In this document: positions 42,405 to 52,374 of the stretch, one piece after another
How positions within the stretch are numbered: the stretch's first letter is position 1
Layout: each line of letters begins with the position of its first letter
From: Variovorax terrae
Lineage (GTDB): Bacteria > Pseudomonadota > Gammaproteobacteria > Burkholderiales > Burkholderiaceae_C
DNA: 64,000 nt
Reading direction: 5' to 3'
NCBI RefSeq assembly: GCF_022809125.1
Contig: NZ_JALGBI010000003.1
Span: forward strand, 702,608 to 766,607
Notes under the pieces: generated by a model
Told to the model about the DNA's origin: nothing
The model's database searches: none
The model's input: the letters and a program-made list of their open reading frames with translations, nothing else
Program-made: the position numbers and the translations under genes

Positions 42405-43379
42405 TCAGGCGAAGTGGTCGAACGAGGCGTAACGGTGCGGCATCGCTTGCCCCTGCGCATCCACCAGGTGCAGCCCGGTTTCGGCCTCAATGCAGCCAAT
42501 GCGCGTGACGCGTGTCTGCGCCTGCACCGAAGCCACCTGCACCGCCGCGCGGGCCGAGGCCGGCGCGGTGAAGGCCAGTTCGTAATCATCGCCGCCCGAC
42601 AGCACCAGTTCCAGCCACTTTTCAGAGGAGAAAGCGGCCGATGTCCAGGTGGCGCGGTTGTTTGATGCTATTAAATTCATAGCAACCGAAGTGTCGACTC
42701 GGGCGCCCACGCCGGAGGCCTGGAGGATGTGCCCGAGGTCGCCGAGCAGGCCGTCGCTGATGTCCACCGCGGCCGTGGCCACGCCGCGCAGCGCCTGGCC
42801 CAGCGCCACGCGCGGCGTGGGTTGCTCCATGCGGGCGCGGGCCTGCTCGAACACCTCGGCCGGTGCCGACAGCGTGCCGCGAAAGACTTCGAGCGCCAGC
42901 CGCGCATCGCCCAGCGTGCCGCTCACGTAAAGGTCGTCGCCGGCGCGCGCGCCCGAGCGCAGCAGCGCCTGGCCGCGCGGCACCTCGCCGAACACGGTGA
43001 TGCAGATATTCAGCGGGCCCTGCGTGGTGTCGCCACCCACCAGCTCGCAGCCATGCGCGTCGGCCAGCGCCAGCAGGCCGCGCGAGAACGGCTCGAGCCA
43101 GGCTTCGTCGGCGCGCGGCAGGGCCAGTGCCAGCGTGAAGGCCAGCGGCCGGGCGCCGCAGGCGGCGAGGTCGCTGAGGTTCACCGCCAGCGCCTTGTGA
43201 CCGAGCTTGAACGGATCGACGGTGGACAGGAAATGCCGGCCCTCGACCAGCATGTCGGTCGAGATCGCGAGCTGCATGCCGGCGGCCGGCTGCAGCAGCG
43301 CGCAGTCGTCGCCCACGCCGAGCACGGCGCGGGTGGCGGGGCGCGTGAAGAAGCGCCGGATCAGGTCGAACTCACCCAT
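42405..43379 (-). CDS. thiL: Thiamine-monophosphate kinase
   Basis: This 324-residue PurM/ThiL-fold protein begins Met-Gly-Glu-Phe-Asp-Leu-Ile-Arg, with Gly-Val-Gly-Asp-Asp-Cys-Ala-Leu, Ser-Thr-Asp-Met-Leu-Val-Glu-Gly-Arg-His-Phe and Ser-Gly-Gly-Asp-Asp-Tyr-Glu-Leu, the ThiL metal and ATP loops. It phosphorylates thiamine monophosphate to thiamine pyrophosphate. The start overlaps the upstream antiporter by eight bases. An in-frame 17-bp palindrome (42667-42683) supplies residues in the middle. Its 3' third is duplicated as the remnant at 36573. Confidence 0.96.
   Translation of the reverse strand: MGEFDLIRRFFTRPATRAVLGVGDDCALLQPAAGMQLAISTDMLVEGRHFLSTVDPFKLGHKALAVNLSDLAACGARPLAFTLALALPRADEAWLEPFSRGLLALADAHGCELVGGDTTQGPLNICITVFGEVPRGQALLRSGARAGDDLYVSGTLGDARLALEVFRGTLSAPAEVFEQARARMEQPTPRVALGQALRGVATAAVDISDGLLGDLGHILQASGVGARVDTSVAMNLIASNNRATWTSAAFSSEKWLELVLSGGDDYELAFTAPASARAAVQVASVQAQTRVTRIGCIEAETGLHLVDAQGQAMPHRYASFDHFA
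42667..42683. repeat. 17-bp AT-rich palindromic element, copy 8
   Basis: GCTATTAAATTCATAGC in thiL, at the codon position matching the remnant's copy, but with one base changed. Confidence 0.85.
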
Positions 43380-44607
43380 GGAGGCTTGCCGCGGGTGCGG
43401 TGTCGGAGGGCGCCGGGGCGGCGAGGCTGTCGCCCGACCAGCGCAGCGCGCGCGAGGCGATCGGCGGGCCGATGGTTTCGAGCACCGCGACCGCGGCCAG
43501 CACCACCGAGCCCACGATCGCGCCTTCGGAGGGGAACAGCGTCACGGTGGTGTTGACCAGGCCGATGGCCAGCCCGGCCATCGGGATCAGCAGCAGGCCG
43601 GTGGTGGCCGCCTGCCGGCTGGGCACGCCCACGGCCAGGGCCGTGGCGCCCACGCCCAGCCACTTCGCGAGCGAGCGGCCGAGCACGAAGATGGCCGCCG
43701 CGGGCGCGTACTGCACCATCTCGGCCACGTGCAGGTTGGCGCCGGCATAGACGAACAGGACGATGAAGAACAGCTCGAAGGCCGGGCCGAACTCCATGTT
43801 GGCCACCAAGTCCTTGCGCTCGATGCTGCGCACCACCACGCCCAGCACCAGCGGCGCGAACAGCGCCGAGAGGTTGAGCATCAGGGCCGCGCCCAGCGTG
43901 ATCGAGACGGCGCCGACCACCAGCGCGAGCTGGTACTGCGCCGCCGCCTTGGTCTTGCGCGCTGCGTGGTGCAGCAGGTAGCCCGCCGCCGCGCCCAGCG
44001 CGGCCGAGCCGAGCAGCCGGTACAGCGGCGCGCCGACGACGGTGCCGAGCGAGGCGTCGGTGCGGCTGTAGAGCGCCGGCAGCAGCGCCGCGAACACCAC
44101 GAAGGCGATCACGTTGTTCAGCGCCACCAGCGATTTGGCGCGCTCGGTCACCGGGCCGGCGGCGCCCAGCTCGTGCGCCACGTGGATCAGCACGGCCGGC
44201 GAGGAGGAGATCGCCACGGCCGCGATCACGGCGGCGCTCAGGCCCCCGATGCCCACGAGCCCAAGCAGGAAGTACACGGCGAAGAAGGTCAGCGCGCTTT
44301 CGGCGGCCGAGATCGTGAGCAGGCTCTTGTCACGCACTAGTAGCTTGATGTCGAGCGACAGGCCGAGGCGGTACAGGATCAGGCCGAGCGCCACGTCGAT
44401 CACGATGCGCGAGTTGGCCAACCCTTCGTGGCTCACCAGGTGCAGCACGTTCGGCCCCGCGATGAAGCCCACCAGCATGAAGCCGGTGATGCTGGGCAGC
44501 CACCGCCAGTGGTGCGCGACGAAGCCGCCGAGCGAGCCGCAGAACAGCAGGAAGCCGAAGAAGAAAAGCGTGTTGACCGACAGGGGCCAGCCAGGAAGGA
44601 AGTCCAT
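43372..44607 (-). CDS. Kef-type cation:proton antiporter
   Basis: This 411-residue protein has about 12-13 hydrophobic segments and is a CPA2/KefB-like exchanger. Conserved-looking stretches include Gly-Phe-Met-Leu-Val-Gly-Phe-Ile-Ala-Gly-Pro-Asn near the N-terminus and Ala-Ile-Ser-Ser-Ser-Pro-Ala-Val. There is no C-terminal RCK/TrkA-N nucleotide domain, unlike KefB/KefC. A second antiporter (45809) flanks ybdK on the other side. It overlaps thiL by eight bases. Substrate (K+ or Na+) is inferred by family only. Confidence 0.88.
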   Translation of the reverse strand: MDFLPGWPLSVNTLFFFGFLLFCGSLGGFVAHHWRWLPSITGFMLVGFIAGPNVLHLVSHEGLANSRIVIDVALGLILYRLGLSLDIKLLVRDKSLLTISAAESALTFFAVYFLLGLVGIGGLSAAVIAAVAISSSPAVLIHVAHELGAAGPVTERAKSLVALNNVIAFVVFAALLPALYSRTDASLGTVVGAPLYRLLGSAALGAAAGYLLHHAARKTKAAAQYQLALVVGAVSITLGAALMLNLSALFAPLVLGVVVRSIERKDLVANMEFGPAFELFFIVLFVYAGANLHVAEMVQYAPAAAIFVLGRSLAKWLGVGATALAVGVPSRQAATTGLLLIPMAGLAIGLVNTTVTLFPSEGAIVGSVVLAAVAVLETIGPPIASRALRWSGDSLAAPAPSDTAPAASLHG

Positions 44608-44700
44608 GAGCACCACTCGAAAGACCGTGATGCCCGATGATACCGGCGCCCTGCGGCGAACCGGGTGCGCGCCGGGTGTGCGCCGAGGGTGCCGAACCTG

Positions 44701-45819
44701 CTAGCGGTCCCTGAACTTGAGCGCGGCGCGGCGGATCACCTCGGCCAGCAGCCGCTCCTGGGACTGCTGCTCGCGCAGCCAGCGGGCATCGTTGCTGCCC
44801 TGCTCGGCGCTGGCGCGCAGCAGGTGCAGCGCGGCGCCGGCGTTCACCGCCTCGGCGTGCGGCTCGAGCCGCTGCAGGGTCGCCAGGATGTGGTCGCGCA
44901 GCGCCATGTGCTCGCCGGTGGCCGGGTCCACGTAGACGGCCTCCAGTCCGAAGCGGCAGGCCTGGAAGCGGTTGTAGGTGTAGACCAGGTAGTCGTCCTC
45001 GGCGGGCATGAAGGGCTGCTCGCGCAGGAACCAGGCCGCCAGCGACTGCACGTAGCCGGCCAACGCGGCGGCGCGCTCCACCGTCAGCGGCGTGTCGAAC
45101 ACGCGGATTTCGATAGTGCCGTACTCGGGCTTGGGCCGGATGTCCCAGTAGAAATCCTTCATGCTCTTGACCACGCCGGTACGCGTCATCTTGTCGAAGT
45201 AGGCGCTGAATTCGTCCCAGGTCAGCGCGAACGGCGCGCGGCCCGACAGCGGGAACGCGAACACCGAGTTCAGCCGCGCCGAGTCGAACGCCGTGTCCTG
45301 CCCCTGCACGTAGGGGCTGGAGGCCGACAGCGCGATGAAGTGCGGGATGTAGCGCGACATGCGGTGCAGCATCAGCAGCGCGGTGTCGGCGTCCGGGCAG
45401 CCCACGTGCACGTGCTGGCCGAAGATGGTGAACTGCTTGGACAGGTAGCCGTACAGCTCGGACAGCTCGCGAAAGCGCGGCTTGTCGTAGATGCGGCGCT
45501 CGTGCCACATCTGGAATGGGTGCGTGCCGCCGCCCACCACGGCGATGTTGAGCTTGTCGGCGCTCTTCACCAGCGCGTCGCGGATCTGCGAGAGCTGGCC
45601 CAGCACCTCGGAGGACGAATGGCACACGCCGGTGGAGATTTCGATCATGCTCGAGGTCATCTCGGGCACCACGCTGCCGGGCAGCGGCGTCTTGGCCATC
45701 AGGCGCAGCATGTCCTCGGCGTAGGGCGCGAGGTCGTAGTCGTTGGTGTTGACGAGCTGGAGCTCGAGCTCCACGCCCAGCGACAGCGCGGCGGAGTGGT
45801 GGAAGGGCTCAAGACTCAC
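44701..45819 (-). CDS. YbdK-type carboxylate-amine ligase (gamma-glutamylcysteine ligase-like)
   Basis: This 372-residue protein is a GCS2-family ligase: Gly-Val-Glu-Leu-Glu-Leu-Gln-Leu (15-22), [12 protein letters not shown] and Gly-Thr-Ile-Glu-Ile-Arg-Val-Phe. YbdK proteins have weak gamma-glutamyl-cysteine ligase activity. GTG 45819 has GGAGA seven bases upstream and overlaps the antiporter stop by 11 bases. Its position between two Kef-type antiporters, a family that is gated by glutathione in E. coli, hints that a gamma-glutamyl peptide modulates them. Confidence 0.9.
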   Translation of the reverse strand: MSLEPFHHSAALSLGVELELQLVNTNDYDLAPYAEDMLRLMAKTPLPGSVVPEMTSSMIEISTGVCHSSSEVLGQLSQIRDALVKSADKLNIAVVGGGTHPFQMWHERRIYDKPRFRELSELYGYLSKQFTIFGQHVHVGCPDADTALLMLHRMSRYIPHFIALSASSPYVQGQDTAFDSARLNSVFAFPLSGRAPFALTWDEFSAYFDKMTRTGVVKSMKDFYWDIRPKPEYGTIEIRVFDTPLTVERAAALAGYVQSLAAWFLREQPFMPAEDDYLVYTYNRFQACRFGLEAVYVDPATGEHMALRDHILATLQRLEPHAEAVNAGAALHLLRASAEQGSNDARWLREQQSQERLLAEVIRRAALKFRDR

Positions 45820-47062
45820 GGCGGTCTCCGGTGGCGGAGCCCAGCGGCTCCAGGGGCTTGGAACTTTCGCCGGCGCGGTACAGGGCGTAGGTGGCCACCA
45901 CCGCGCCCAGCACCTCCATCAGCAGGATGGTGGGCAGCGCGATGCGCGCGATCATCCGGCCGAGCGAGGGCGACGCCAGCACGAATTGCGACACCAGCAG
46001 CAGCGCGATCGACGACATCGGCGCCATCGCGCAGCCGGTCCACAGCGCCTGGCGCCAGCTCGCGCCGCTGCCCGGGTTGGCCAGCGCCACGCCGACGATC
46101 TTGGCCAGCGCGCGGGCCAGCACCAGCGTGGCCACCAGCCCGGCCACGGACTTGCTCCAGTCGGCCTGTGCGGCCACGGTGGAGACCAGCACGAACATCA
46201 GCATGATCAGGATCGAGGCGGCCGTGCCGAGCTGGCGCGGCCAGGTCCAGGGGCGCGGGTTGAGCTGCTTGAGCAGCATGCCGCCGAGCAGCGCCGCCAG
46301 CGGCGCGGAGCCGCCGAAGTGGGCCGCCAGCGCGGTGCCGGCCGCGATCAGCGCGAGCAGCAGCATGGAGGTGTTCTCGCTGGTCGGGCTCATCACGCGC
46401 AGGGCCGAGCGCAGCGCCAGCGCCAGCACGGCGCCCACCACCACCGAGATGCCCAGCACCACCGCGACCGGGTACACCGTGTCCGACAGCTGGTGCAGCG
46501 GCCGGTCCATCAGGCCGGCCTTGGCGCTGCCCAGGGTCAGCGCGTAGAGCGTGCTCAGCGTGGACAGCACGATGGCCCGCTCGGTGACCGGCCCCGAGGC
46601 GTGCGTGTCCATCACCACCCGCGTCAGCACGGCGGGCGAGGCCACCATGGCCACCAGCGCCAGCGGTTCGGCCACGGCCGCGGGCACCTCGAACCAGCGC
46701 AGCACCCAGTAGGCGGCGGCAAAGGCCAGGGCCGATTCGGCCAGGCTCTGCATCAGCACCATCGGGTTGTAGCGGAACCAGCGCAGCGGAATGCGCCCGC
46801 CGGCCTCGAACAGCACCACCGAGATGCCCAGCTCGAGCAGGAACAGGCTGATGCCCTGCAGTGGCCAGGCCGTGCCCGAGAAGCCCGCCAGGCCGGCCAG
46901 GGCGCCGACGGCCGAGTAGCCCACCACCTTGGGCAGGCCGGTGTAGCGCTGCAGCAGATGGCCGCAGGCGGCGGCAATGGCCAGCAGGATCGACCACTGC
47001 ACGGTCGGCAGCCCCGCGGAGGGGCGGATCCATTCGGCCCAGATGGCCATGATCTCGTTCAT
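45809..47062 (-). CDS. Kef-type cation:proton antiporter
   Basis: This 417-residue polytopic protein is a second CPA2-family antiporter. It has [12 protein letters not shown] in the first repeat and Ala-Ser-Pro-Ala-Val-Leu in the central helix. It lacks RCK domains. It overlaps ybdK (11 bases), so the gene order antiporter-ybdK-antiporter-thiL is one leftward cluster. The two antiporters differ enough to be old paralogs. ATG 47062 has a GGGAGA RBS; the longer frame adds an Arg-rich unconserved tail. Confidence 0.88.
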   Translation of the reverse strand: MNEIMAIWAEWIRPSAGLPTVQWSILLAIAAACGHLLQRYTGLPKVVGYSAVGALAGLAGFSGTAWPLQGISLFLLELGISVVLFEAGGRIPLRWFRYNPMVLMQSLAESALAFAAAYWVLRWFEVPAAVAEPLALVAMVASPAVLTRVVMDTHASGPVTERAIVLSTLSTLYALTLGSAKAGLMDRPLHQLSDTVYPVAVVLGISVVVGAVLALALRSALRVMSPTSENTSMLLLALIAAGTALAAHFGGSAPLAALLGGMLLKQLNPRPWTWPRQLGTAASILIMLMFVLVSTVAAQADWSKSVAGLVATLVLARALAKIVGVALANPGSGASWRQALWTGCAMAPMSSIALLLVSQFVLASPSLGRMIARIALPTILLMEVLGAVVATYALYRAGESSKPLEPLGSATGDRRES

Positions 47063-47264
47063 GTCGTTGTCTCCCGGTGGACGGATGCGGGGCTTGACCC
47101 GCCTGCGGCGTTGCCGCACAAAACCCGGCTGACCGGGCCTGTTGATGAAGGATCAGGCGGCCCGAAGCTCTGTCTGGAAATTTACAGGAGCGGCGCGCCC
47201 GCGGGTGTAGGACAGTGCCGACATTTGCCGCCCGCGGCGGCTGCATGGAGGGCGGCGCAGCCGC

Positions 47265-49238
47265 TCAGGCCGGAATGAAGAAGCTGGCGGGCTTGCGGCG
47301 CCAGCGCGCCCAGATGGCCGCGCGGATGCGGGCGCGGTCCACGCCGCTCACGTTGTGCGCGCGCAGCGCGAGCCGGAACGCGAAGTAGAAGCTGACGCTG
47401 AGGTTGAGCATGCCGATCAGCGGAATCGAGGCCACGCACCACCACACGGCAGGCATGCGCCAGGCCTCCAACCCGTAGGCCGCGGCGGCGGCGGCGAGCT
47501 GGCCGGTGGACAGCGTGACGTGGCGCGCTTCCAGCCCCAGGCCCAGGAACGCGAGCACCGGCGGGATCAGGCCGAGCATGAAGCCCAGCGAGATGTTGGA
47601 GGCCAGGCCCGAGATGTGCTCGCGCATGAAACGGCCCCAGCGGTCGGCGCGCTGCGCACCCAGGAAGCGCGTGATGCGCGGGTTGTAGCGCATGGCCGAG
47701 TCCAGCCGGTGCAGCACGAACCAGTTTTCCGCCCAGCCCGCGATCAGGCTCGACGCGAACAGCAGCACGCCCGTGAAGGCCGCGAACAGCAGCGTGCTCG
47801 GGTTCAGCAGGTGCAGGCTGTGCAGCACGTAGTCGGCTTCCGGGCGGCCGATCATCGGATGGCCGCTGGCGGCCTGGATGCCCCAGCTCAGCAGCAGCAC
47901 GCAGGGCGCCACCATGCCCACGTTGCCCAGCACGGCCGCCACCTGCGAGCGCACCAGGTCGGTGACGGCGTCCACGAACTCCTCCACCGCCGTGCCCGAG
48001 CTCAGGTCCTTGAGCTTGGCGGCCATGGCGGGGGCCGTCATCGCGGGCTGCTTGGTGGCCAGCGTCCAGTGCATCATCTGGATCAGCACGAAGCTGCCCG
48101 CATAGATCGCGCCGGCCCAGAAGCCGCCCCAGAAGGCCGCCAGGCCCACCGTCACCAGCATGAACTTGAGCAGCGTGGTGAGGGCCGTGGCCGCGCCGCC
48201 GCCGGCGGCCTTGGCCAGCATGTCGCGGTACTCGGCGCGGGTGCGCGTGATGTAGTGCTCGCCCGTTTCGGCGCTGCGCTCGGTGACCTTGGCCGCCAGC
48301 AGCGACGAGTTGCTGGTGACCAGGGCGCGCAGGCTGTTGCGCTCCTGCCCCACCGCGGCCAGCCGCGCCAGCAGGCGCGTGGCGCTGAGCGCCGGAGTGG
48401 GCGAGAGCAGGCAGTCCAGCAGCTCGCGGATGCGCAGTACGCGCTCGCGCAGCTGGCGCAGGCGGAACACCAGCCCGACCGAGATGCCGTGTTCCTCCAG
48501 GTGCGTGTAGACGCTGGAGGCTGCGTGGCGGCAGGCGTCGAGCCGCTCGCGGAAGCGGTGCACGGCGGCCGCCAGCGCGGCGTCGTCGTGCGGCTGCCGG
48601 CGCACGGCGGCGCGCAGCGCTTCCACGTCGGCCGGCAGGGCATGGAAGAACTGCGTGCTACGCACGCTGGCGCTCATGCGCAGCCGCAGCTCCGGCGCGA
48701 AGCCCGTTGCGCTGACCTGGCTGCTGCAGTAGGTGATGGCTTCCAGCAGGGTTTCCTGCCAGTGCGAGGCGCCGGCGGCGGGCGGGTCCGCGGCATCGTC
48801 GCCGGCCAGCAGGCGCTGCAGCCGGTTCAGCATCGACTCGTCGAGCAGCAGCAGCCACTGCGCGTCCTGCTTGCCCGACAGCGCCAGCGAGAACAGCTCC
48901 GACGCATCCACGGTTTCGGGTGTGCCGGGCAGCAGCTTGCGGCGCAGGCGCTCGGCCAGCTCGCTGACAAAGGCGGTGCGCGGCGCGAAGCCGAAGTCGG
49001 CCAGCAGGATCGTCACGTCCACGGTCTGGGCCAGGGCCTGCCACCAGGCGCGCAGGCGCGAGTGCAGTTCGGGGCGGGCTTCCAGGGCATCGAGCAGCAG
49101 GCGCACGCGGCTCGCAGCGGCCGGCGCGGAAGCCGGGTGGCCGCGAATCCAGTCGCACAGCCGGATCAGCCAGAGATGGCGTTCAGCCAGTCCGGCCTGC
49201 GGATTCAGATCGGAGAGCAGTGCGCTGAGGTCGCTCAC
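47265..49238 (-). CDS. Gcr-family membrane protein (annotated site-specific recombinase)
   Basis: This 657-residue protein matches the family often labelled site-specific recombinase Gcr. The N-terminal half is cytoplasmic and helical; several hydrophobic segments lie between about 340 and 640. No tyrosine or serine recombinase motif can be seen, so the recombinase label should not be read as mobility. Its role is unknown. It stands alone, between the antiporter cluster and apaG, with a 12-base gap to apaG upstream on the same strand. Confidence 0.78.
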   Translation of the reverse strand: MSDLSALLSDLNPQAGLAERHLWLIRLCDWIRGHPASAPAAASRVRLLLDALEARPELHSRLRAWWQALAQTVDVTILLADFGFAPRTAFVSELAERLRRKLLPGTPETVDASELFSLALSGKQDAQWLLLLDESMLNRLQRLLAGDDAADPPAAGASHWQETLLEAITYCSSQVSATGFAPELRLRMSASVRSTQFFHALPADVEALRAAVRRQPHDDAALAAAVHRFRERLDACRHAASSVYTHLEEHGISVGLVFRLRQLRERVLRIRELLDCLLSPTPALSATRLLARLAAVGQERNSLRALVTSNSSLLAAKVTERSAETGEHYITRTRAEYRDMLAKAAGGGAATALTTLLKFMLVTVGLAAFWGGFWAGAIYAGSFVLIQMMHWTLATKQPAMTAPAMAAKLKDLSSGTAVEEFVDAVTDLVRSQVAAVLGNVGMVAPCVLLLSWGIQAASGHPMIGRPEADYVLHSLHLLNPSTLLFAAFTGVLLFASSLIAGWAENWFVLHRLDSAMRYNPRITRFLGAQRADRWGRFMREHISGLASNISLGFMLGLIPPVLAFLGLGLEARHVTLSTGQLAAAAAAYGLEAWRMPAVWWCVASIPLIGMLNLSVSFYFAFRLALRAHNVSGVDRARIRAAIWARWRRKPASFFIPA

Positions 49239-49250
49239 CCGGCACCCGTT

Positions 49251-49640
49251 TCAGTGCAGGACGCGGGCACCGGGCGGGCCCCCGGCATCAAGGATGAACA
49301 GCGGGATCGGGACCTCGAAGCGCTCGCCATCCTCGGCCACGCAGAAGTAGCTGCCGTGCATGGTGCCGCTGGCCGTGCGCAGGCGGCAGCCGCTGGTGTA
49401 CTGGAACGACTCGCCGGGCTTGAGCAGCGGCTGGTGGCCGACTACGGCCAGGCCCTTGACTTCTTCGGTGTGGCCGTTGGCGTCGCTGATGATCCAGTGG
49501 CGCGAGATCAGCTGCGCGGCGACCTCGCCGGTGTTGCTGATGGTCACGGTGTAGGCGAAGCCATAGGCCTGCTGCTCCGGCGACGATTGCTCGGGCAGGT
49601 ACCGGGGTTCGACGTCGACGCTGAACTGGTATTTCGGCAT
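49251..49640 (-). CDS. apaG: ApaG-domain protein
   Basis: This 129-residue protein is a single ApaG domain (immunoglobulin-like), with [10 protein letters not shown], the Gly-x-Gly-x-Val-Gly-like Gly-Leu-Ala-Val-Val-Gly-His-Gln-Pro and Gly-Thr-Met-His-Gly-Ser-Tyr near the C-terminus. In enterobacteria apaG affects Co2+/Mg2+ efflux, with unclear mechanism. It is divergent from rpe with only 30 bases between starts, so the two promoters must overlap or lie within the coding regions. It is upstream of the Gcr-family gene on the same strand. Confidence 0.93.
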   Translation of the reverse strand: MPKYQFSVDVEPRYLPEQSSPEQQAYGFAYTVTISNTGEVAAQLISRHWIISDANGHTEEVKGLAVVGHQPLLKPGESFQYTSGCRLRTASGTMHGSYFCVAEDGERFEVPIPLFILDAGGPPGARVLH

Positions 49641-49670
49641 GGCAGGTATGGTAACTGCGACAATCGCGGC

Positions 49671-50357
49671 ATGAGCCGAAATTTCCGCATCGCCCCCTCG
49701 ATTCTGTCCGCCGATTTCGCCCGCCTGGGCGACGAGGTGAAAAGCGTCATTGCCGCCGGCGCCGACTGGATCCATTTCGACGTCATGGACAATCACTATG
49801 TGCCCAACCTGACGTTCGGGCCGATGATCTGCCAGGCGCTCAAGCCGCACGCCCGCACGGCGGCCGGCCAGGCGGTGCCGGTCGACGTGCACCTGATGGT
49901 GCAGCCGGTGGATGCCCTGGCCTCGGCGTTTGCCGAGGCTGGCGCCGACTACGTCAGCTTTCATCCCGATGCCTCGGCCCACGTGCATCGCAGCATCCAG
50001 GCCATCAAGTCCAAGGGCTGCAAGGCCGGCCTGGTGTTCAACCCCGCGGCGTCCATGGACGTGCTCGACTGGGTGATCGACGACATCGACCTGATCCTGA
50101 TCATGAGCGTGAACCCCGGCTTCGGCGGCCAGAGCTTCATCGACTCCGCGCTGCGCAAGATCGAGCTTGCCCGCAAGCGGATCGAGGCCTCGGGCAAGGA
50201 CATCCGGCTCGAGGTGGATGGCGGCATCAAGACCGACAACATCCGCCGCGTGGCCGACGCAGGCGCCGACACCTTCGTGGCCGGCAGCGCCATCTTCGGC
50301 AAGCCGGACTACCGGGCCGTGATCGACGCCATGCGCGGCGCGCTGGCAGCGGCCTGA
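49671..50357 (+). CDS. rpe: Ribulose-phosphate 3-epimerase
   Basis: This 228-residue TIM-barrel protein has the catalytic and metal residues of Rpe: Ser-Ile-Leu-Ser-Ala-Asp-Phe (10-16), [24 protein letters not shown] and Val-Asp-Gly-Gly-Ile. It interconverts ribulose and xylulose 5-phosphate. In Comamonadaceae it often precedes gph, which here follows after a GST gene and a LysR remnant that appear to have been inserted between them. Confidence 0.97.
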   Translation: MSRNFRIAPSILSADFARLGDEVKSVIAAGADWIHFDVMDNHYVPNLTFGPMICQALKPHARTAAGQAVPVDVHLMVQPVDALASAFAEAGADYVSFHPDASAHVHRSIQAIKSKGCKAGLVFNPAASMDVLDWVIDDIDLILIMSVNPGFGGQSFIDSALRKIELARKRIEASGKDIRLEVDGGIKTDNIRRVADAGADTFVAGSAIFGKPDYRAVIDAMRGALAAA

Positions 50358-50603
50358 GGGCGGCGGGGCGCGCCGGCGCCCAAGTTGTCCCTGCTTCGTG
50401 TGGATAAGCTTGTTGATGACGCGCGGGACAAGCGCCGCGGCGCCATGGCTGGCGCGGCCTGCATTGGAATGCCTGCGTTTTGAGCAGGGGCCGGGCCCCT
50501 CTCCTGGCGGGAAGGGCGGCGCTCAGCAGGGTTGCCGTTTGTCGGCCATACTCGTCGCGGCGCCACCGCGCCGCAGCCGACTCACCCGATCGAAGCACTC
50601 CAC

Positions 50604-51314
50604 ATGACTGTTCTGTCCGATTTCCCCATCACCCGCAAATGGCCGGCCCGGCATCCCGACCGGCTCCAGCTCTACTCGCTGCCCACGCCCAACGGCGTCA
50701 AGGTCTCGATCCTGCTCGAGGAAACGGGCCTGCCCTACGAGCCGCACCGCGTCGGCTTCGACACCCAGGACCAGATGTCGCCCGAATTCCTGTCGCTCAA
50801 CCCGAACAACAAGATTCCGGCCATCCTCGACCCGAACGGGCCCGGGGGCCAGCCGCTGGCGCTGTTCGAGTCCGGCGCGATCCTGCTCTACCTCGCCGAG
50901 AAGACCGGGCAGTTCCTGCCGCAGGACGCCGCCGGCCGCTACGAGACGATCCAGTGGCTGATGTTCCAGATGGGCGGCATCGGCCCGATGTTCGGGCAGC
51001 TCGGCTTCTTCAGCAAGTTTGCCGGCAAGGACTACGAAGACAAGCGCCCGCGCGACCGCTACGTGGCGGAATCCAGGCGCCTGCTGGGCGTGCTGAACCA
51101 GCGGCTGGCCGACCGCGCCTGGGTCATGGGCGACGCCTACACCATCGCCGACATCGCTACCTTTCCCTGGGTGCGCAACCTGATCGGCTTCTACGAGGCA
51201 GGCGGCCTGGTGGGGATCGCGGACTTTCCGCATGTCACCCGCGCCCTTGAACAGTTCGTGGCGCGCCCCGCGGTGGCCAGAGGCCTCGCGATCCCTCGGC
51301 AGGAGCCGGCGTAG
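50604..51314 (+). CDS. Glutathione S-transferase (YghU/YfcG-like)
   Basis: This 236-residue protein has the thioredoxin-like N-domain with Ser-Leu-Pro-Thr-Pro-Asn-Gly-Val-Lys-Val and Glu-Ser-Gly-Ala-Ile-Leu at the glutathione site, then an all-helical C-domain (Ala-Asp-Ile-Ala-Thr-Phe-Pro-Trp). The motif Asn-Pro-Asn-Asn-Lys-Ile-Pro-Ala-Ile matches the Nu-class YfcG/YghU type, with disulfide-bond reductase activity. ATG 50604 aligns with the family start. It may be cotranscribed with rpe (246-base gap), but that is not shown. Confidence 0.9.
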   Translation: MTVLSDFPITRKWPARHPDRLQLYSLPTPNGVKVSILLEETGLPYEPHRVGFDTQDQMSPEFLSLNPNNKIPAILDPNGPGGQPLALFESGAILLYLAEKTGQFLPQDAAGRYETIQWLMFQMGGIGPMFGQLGFFSKFAGKDYEDKRPRDRYVAESRRLLGVLNQRLADRAWVMGDAYTIADIATFPWVRNLIGFYEAGGLVGIADFPHVTRALEQFVARPAVARGLAIPRQEPA

Positions 51315-51384
51315 GCGGGGCGCAAGCCCTCGCGCCGGGCCGCTGCACGGCTTTGTCCCTTTGCCCCCAATCCATGGGGGCCTG

Positions 51385-51597
51385 TTATCCCGCGGCAGGG
51401 AGCAGCGCCAGCAACTGCCGGGCCAGCGCATTCGGAGCGCTGCCCGACACGGCATGGATGTCGAGGCGGAGGGAAAATTGCTTCGGGAGCGGCCGCAGGC
51501 GCACGCCGGGTGGCGCGATGCGCTGGAGCGAGGCCTGGACGATGGCCAGGCCCAGGCCGGAGGCCATCAGGTCGAGCACGACGGAGGGCTTGTTCTA
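51385..51597 (-). pseudogene. LysR regulator C-terminal remnant
   Basis: On the minus strand the reading is Val-Val-Leu-Asp-Leu-Met-Ala-Ser-Gly-Leu-Gly-Leu-Ala-Ile-Val-Gln-Ala, typical of the last third of a LysR effector domain, then ends at TAA 51385. The N-terminal two thirds, including the HTH, are missing; the sequence to the right is the gph promoter region. It is a decayed gene, likely left after gene loss between rpe and gph. Confidence 0.7.
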
Positions 51598-51636
51598 CAC
51601 TTCGCCCCTTGTTTTTGCCCAGAACCCGGTGCCTGC

Positions 51637-52359
51637 TTGAAACCTCATTCCTTTGCCCAGAACACGCCGGCCCTGGACTCGTCGTCGATTGATGCGGCCA
51701 TCGTCGACCTCGACGGCACCATGGTGGACACGCTCGGCGATTTCGTGGCGGCGCTCAACCTGATGCTGGAGGACCTGCGGCTGCCGGGCGTGGACCGGGC
51801 GGTGGTAGGCCGGCTGGTCGGCAAGGGCTCGGAGCATCTCATCAAATCCGTGCTCCATCACGTCGATGTCCAGGCGGGGCGGTCTTCTGGTGCTATCAAT
51901 ATCGAAGCAATGCTGGAGCCCGCCTGGCACAGCTACCAGCGGCATTACCTGGCCGTCAACGGCCGGCATTCCGTGGTGTACCCGGGGGTGGTCGAGGGCT
52001 TGCAGCGCCTGCGCGCGCGGGGCCTGGCGCTGGCCTGCCTGACCAACAAGCCCGCGGCGTTCGCGCGGCCGCTGCTTGCAGCCAAGGGGCTCGACGGCTT
52101 CTTCAGCCGGGTCTTCGGCGGCGATGCGTTCGAGCGCAAGAAGCCCGATCCCCTGCCGCTGCTCAAAACCTGCGAGGCGCTGGGCGTGGCGCCGGCGCGC
52201 ACGCTGATGGTGGGCGACTCCAGCAACGACGCGCAGGCCGCGCGCGCCGCCGGCTGCCCCGTGGTGCTGGTGACCTATGGCTACAACCACGGCGAGCCGG
52301 TGCGCGCCGTGGACGCCGACGGCTTTGTCGACTCGCTGGCCGAGATGGCGCTGCCCTGA
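51637..52359 (+). CDS. gph: Phosphoglycolate phosphatase (HAD family)
   Basis: This protein of about 240 residues has HAD motifs: Asp-Leu-Asp-Gly-Thr-Met-Val-Asp-Thr (I), Leu-Thr-Asn-Lys-Pro (II), Lys-Lys-Pro-Asp-Pro and Gly-Asp-Ser-Ser-Asn-Asp (III/IV). It removes phosphate from 2-phosphoglycolate made in DNA repair and photorespiration-like reactions. The start is unsure: TTG 51637 gives the expected length, but no ATG precedes motif I in frame, so an ATT or TTG start is needed. An in-frame 17-bp palindrome (51892-51908) lies in the cap domain. Confidence 0.9.
   Translation: MKPHSFAQNTPALDSSSIDAAIVDLDGTMVDTLGDFVAALNLMLEDLRLPGVDRAVVGRLVGKGSEHLIKSVLHHVDVQAGRSSGAINIEAMLEPAWHSYQRHYLAVNGRHSVVYPGVVEGLQRLRARGLALACLTNKPAAFARPLLAAKGLDGFFSRVFGGDAFERKKPDPLPLLKTCEALGVAPARTLMVGDSSNDAQAARAAGCPVVLVTYGYNHGEPVRAVDADGFVDSLAEMALP
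51892..51908. repeat. 17-bp AT-rich palindromic element, copy 9
   Basis: GCTATCAATATCGAAGC, in frame in gph, coding Ala-Ile-Asn-Ile-Glu-Ala; one arm is imperfect. Confidence 0.7.
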
Positions 52360-52374
52360 GCCGGGCCGCGCGCG

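Noticed and set aside
47265..49238. Gcr-family gene as evidence of a mobile element
   Set aside because: No recombinase active-site motif, several membrane segments, and no flanking repeats; the old family name is misleading.
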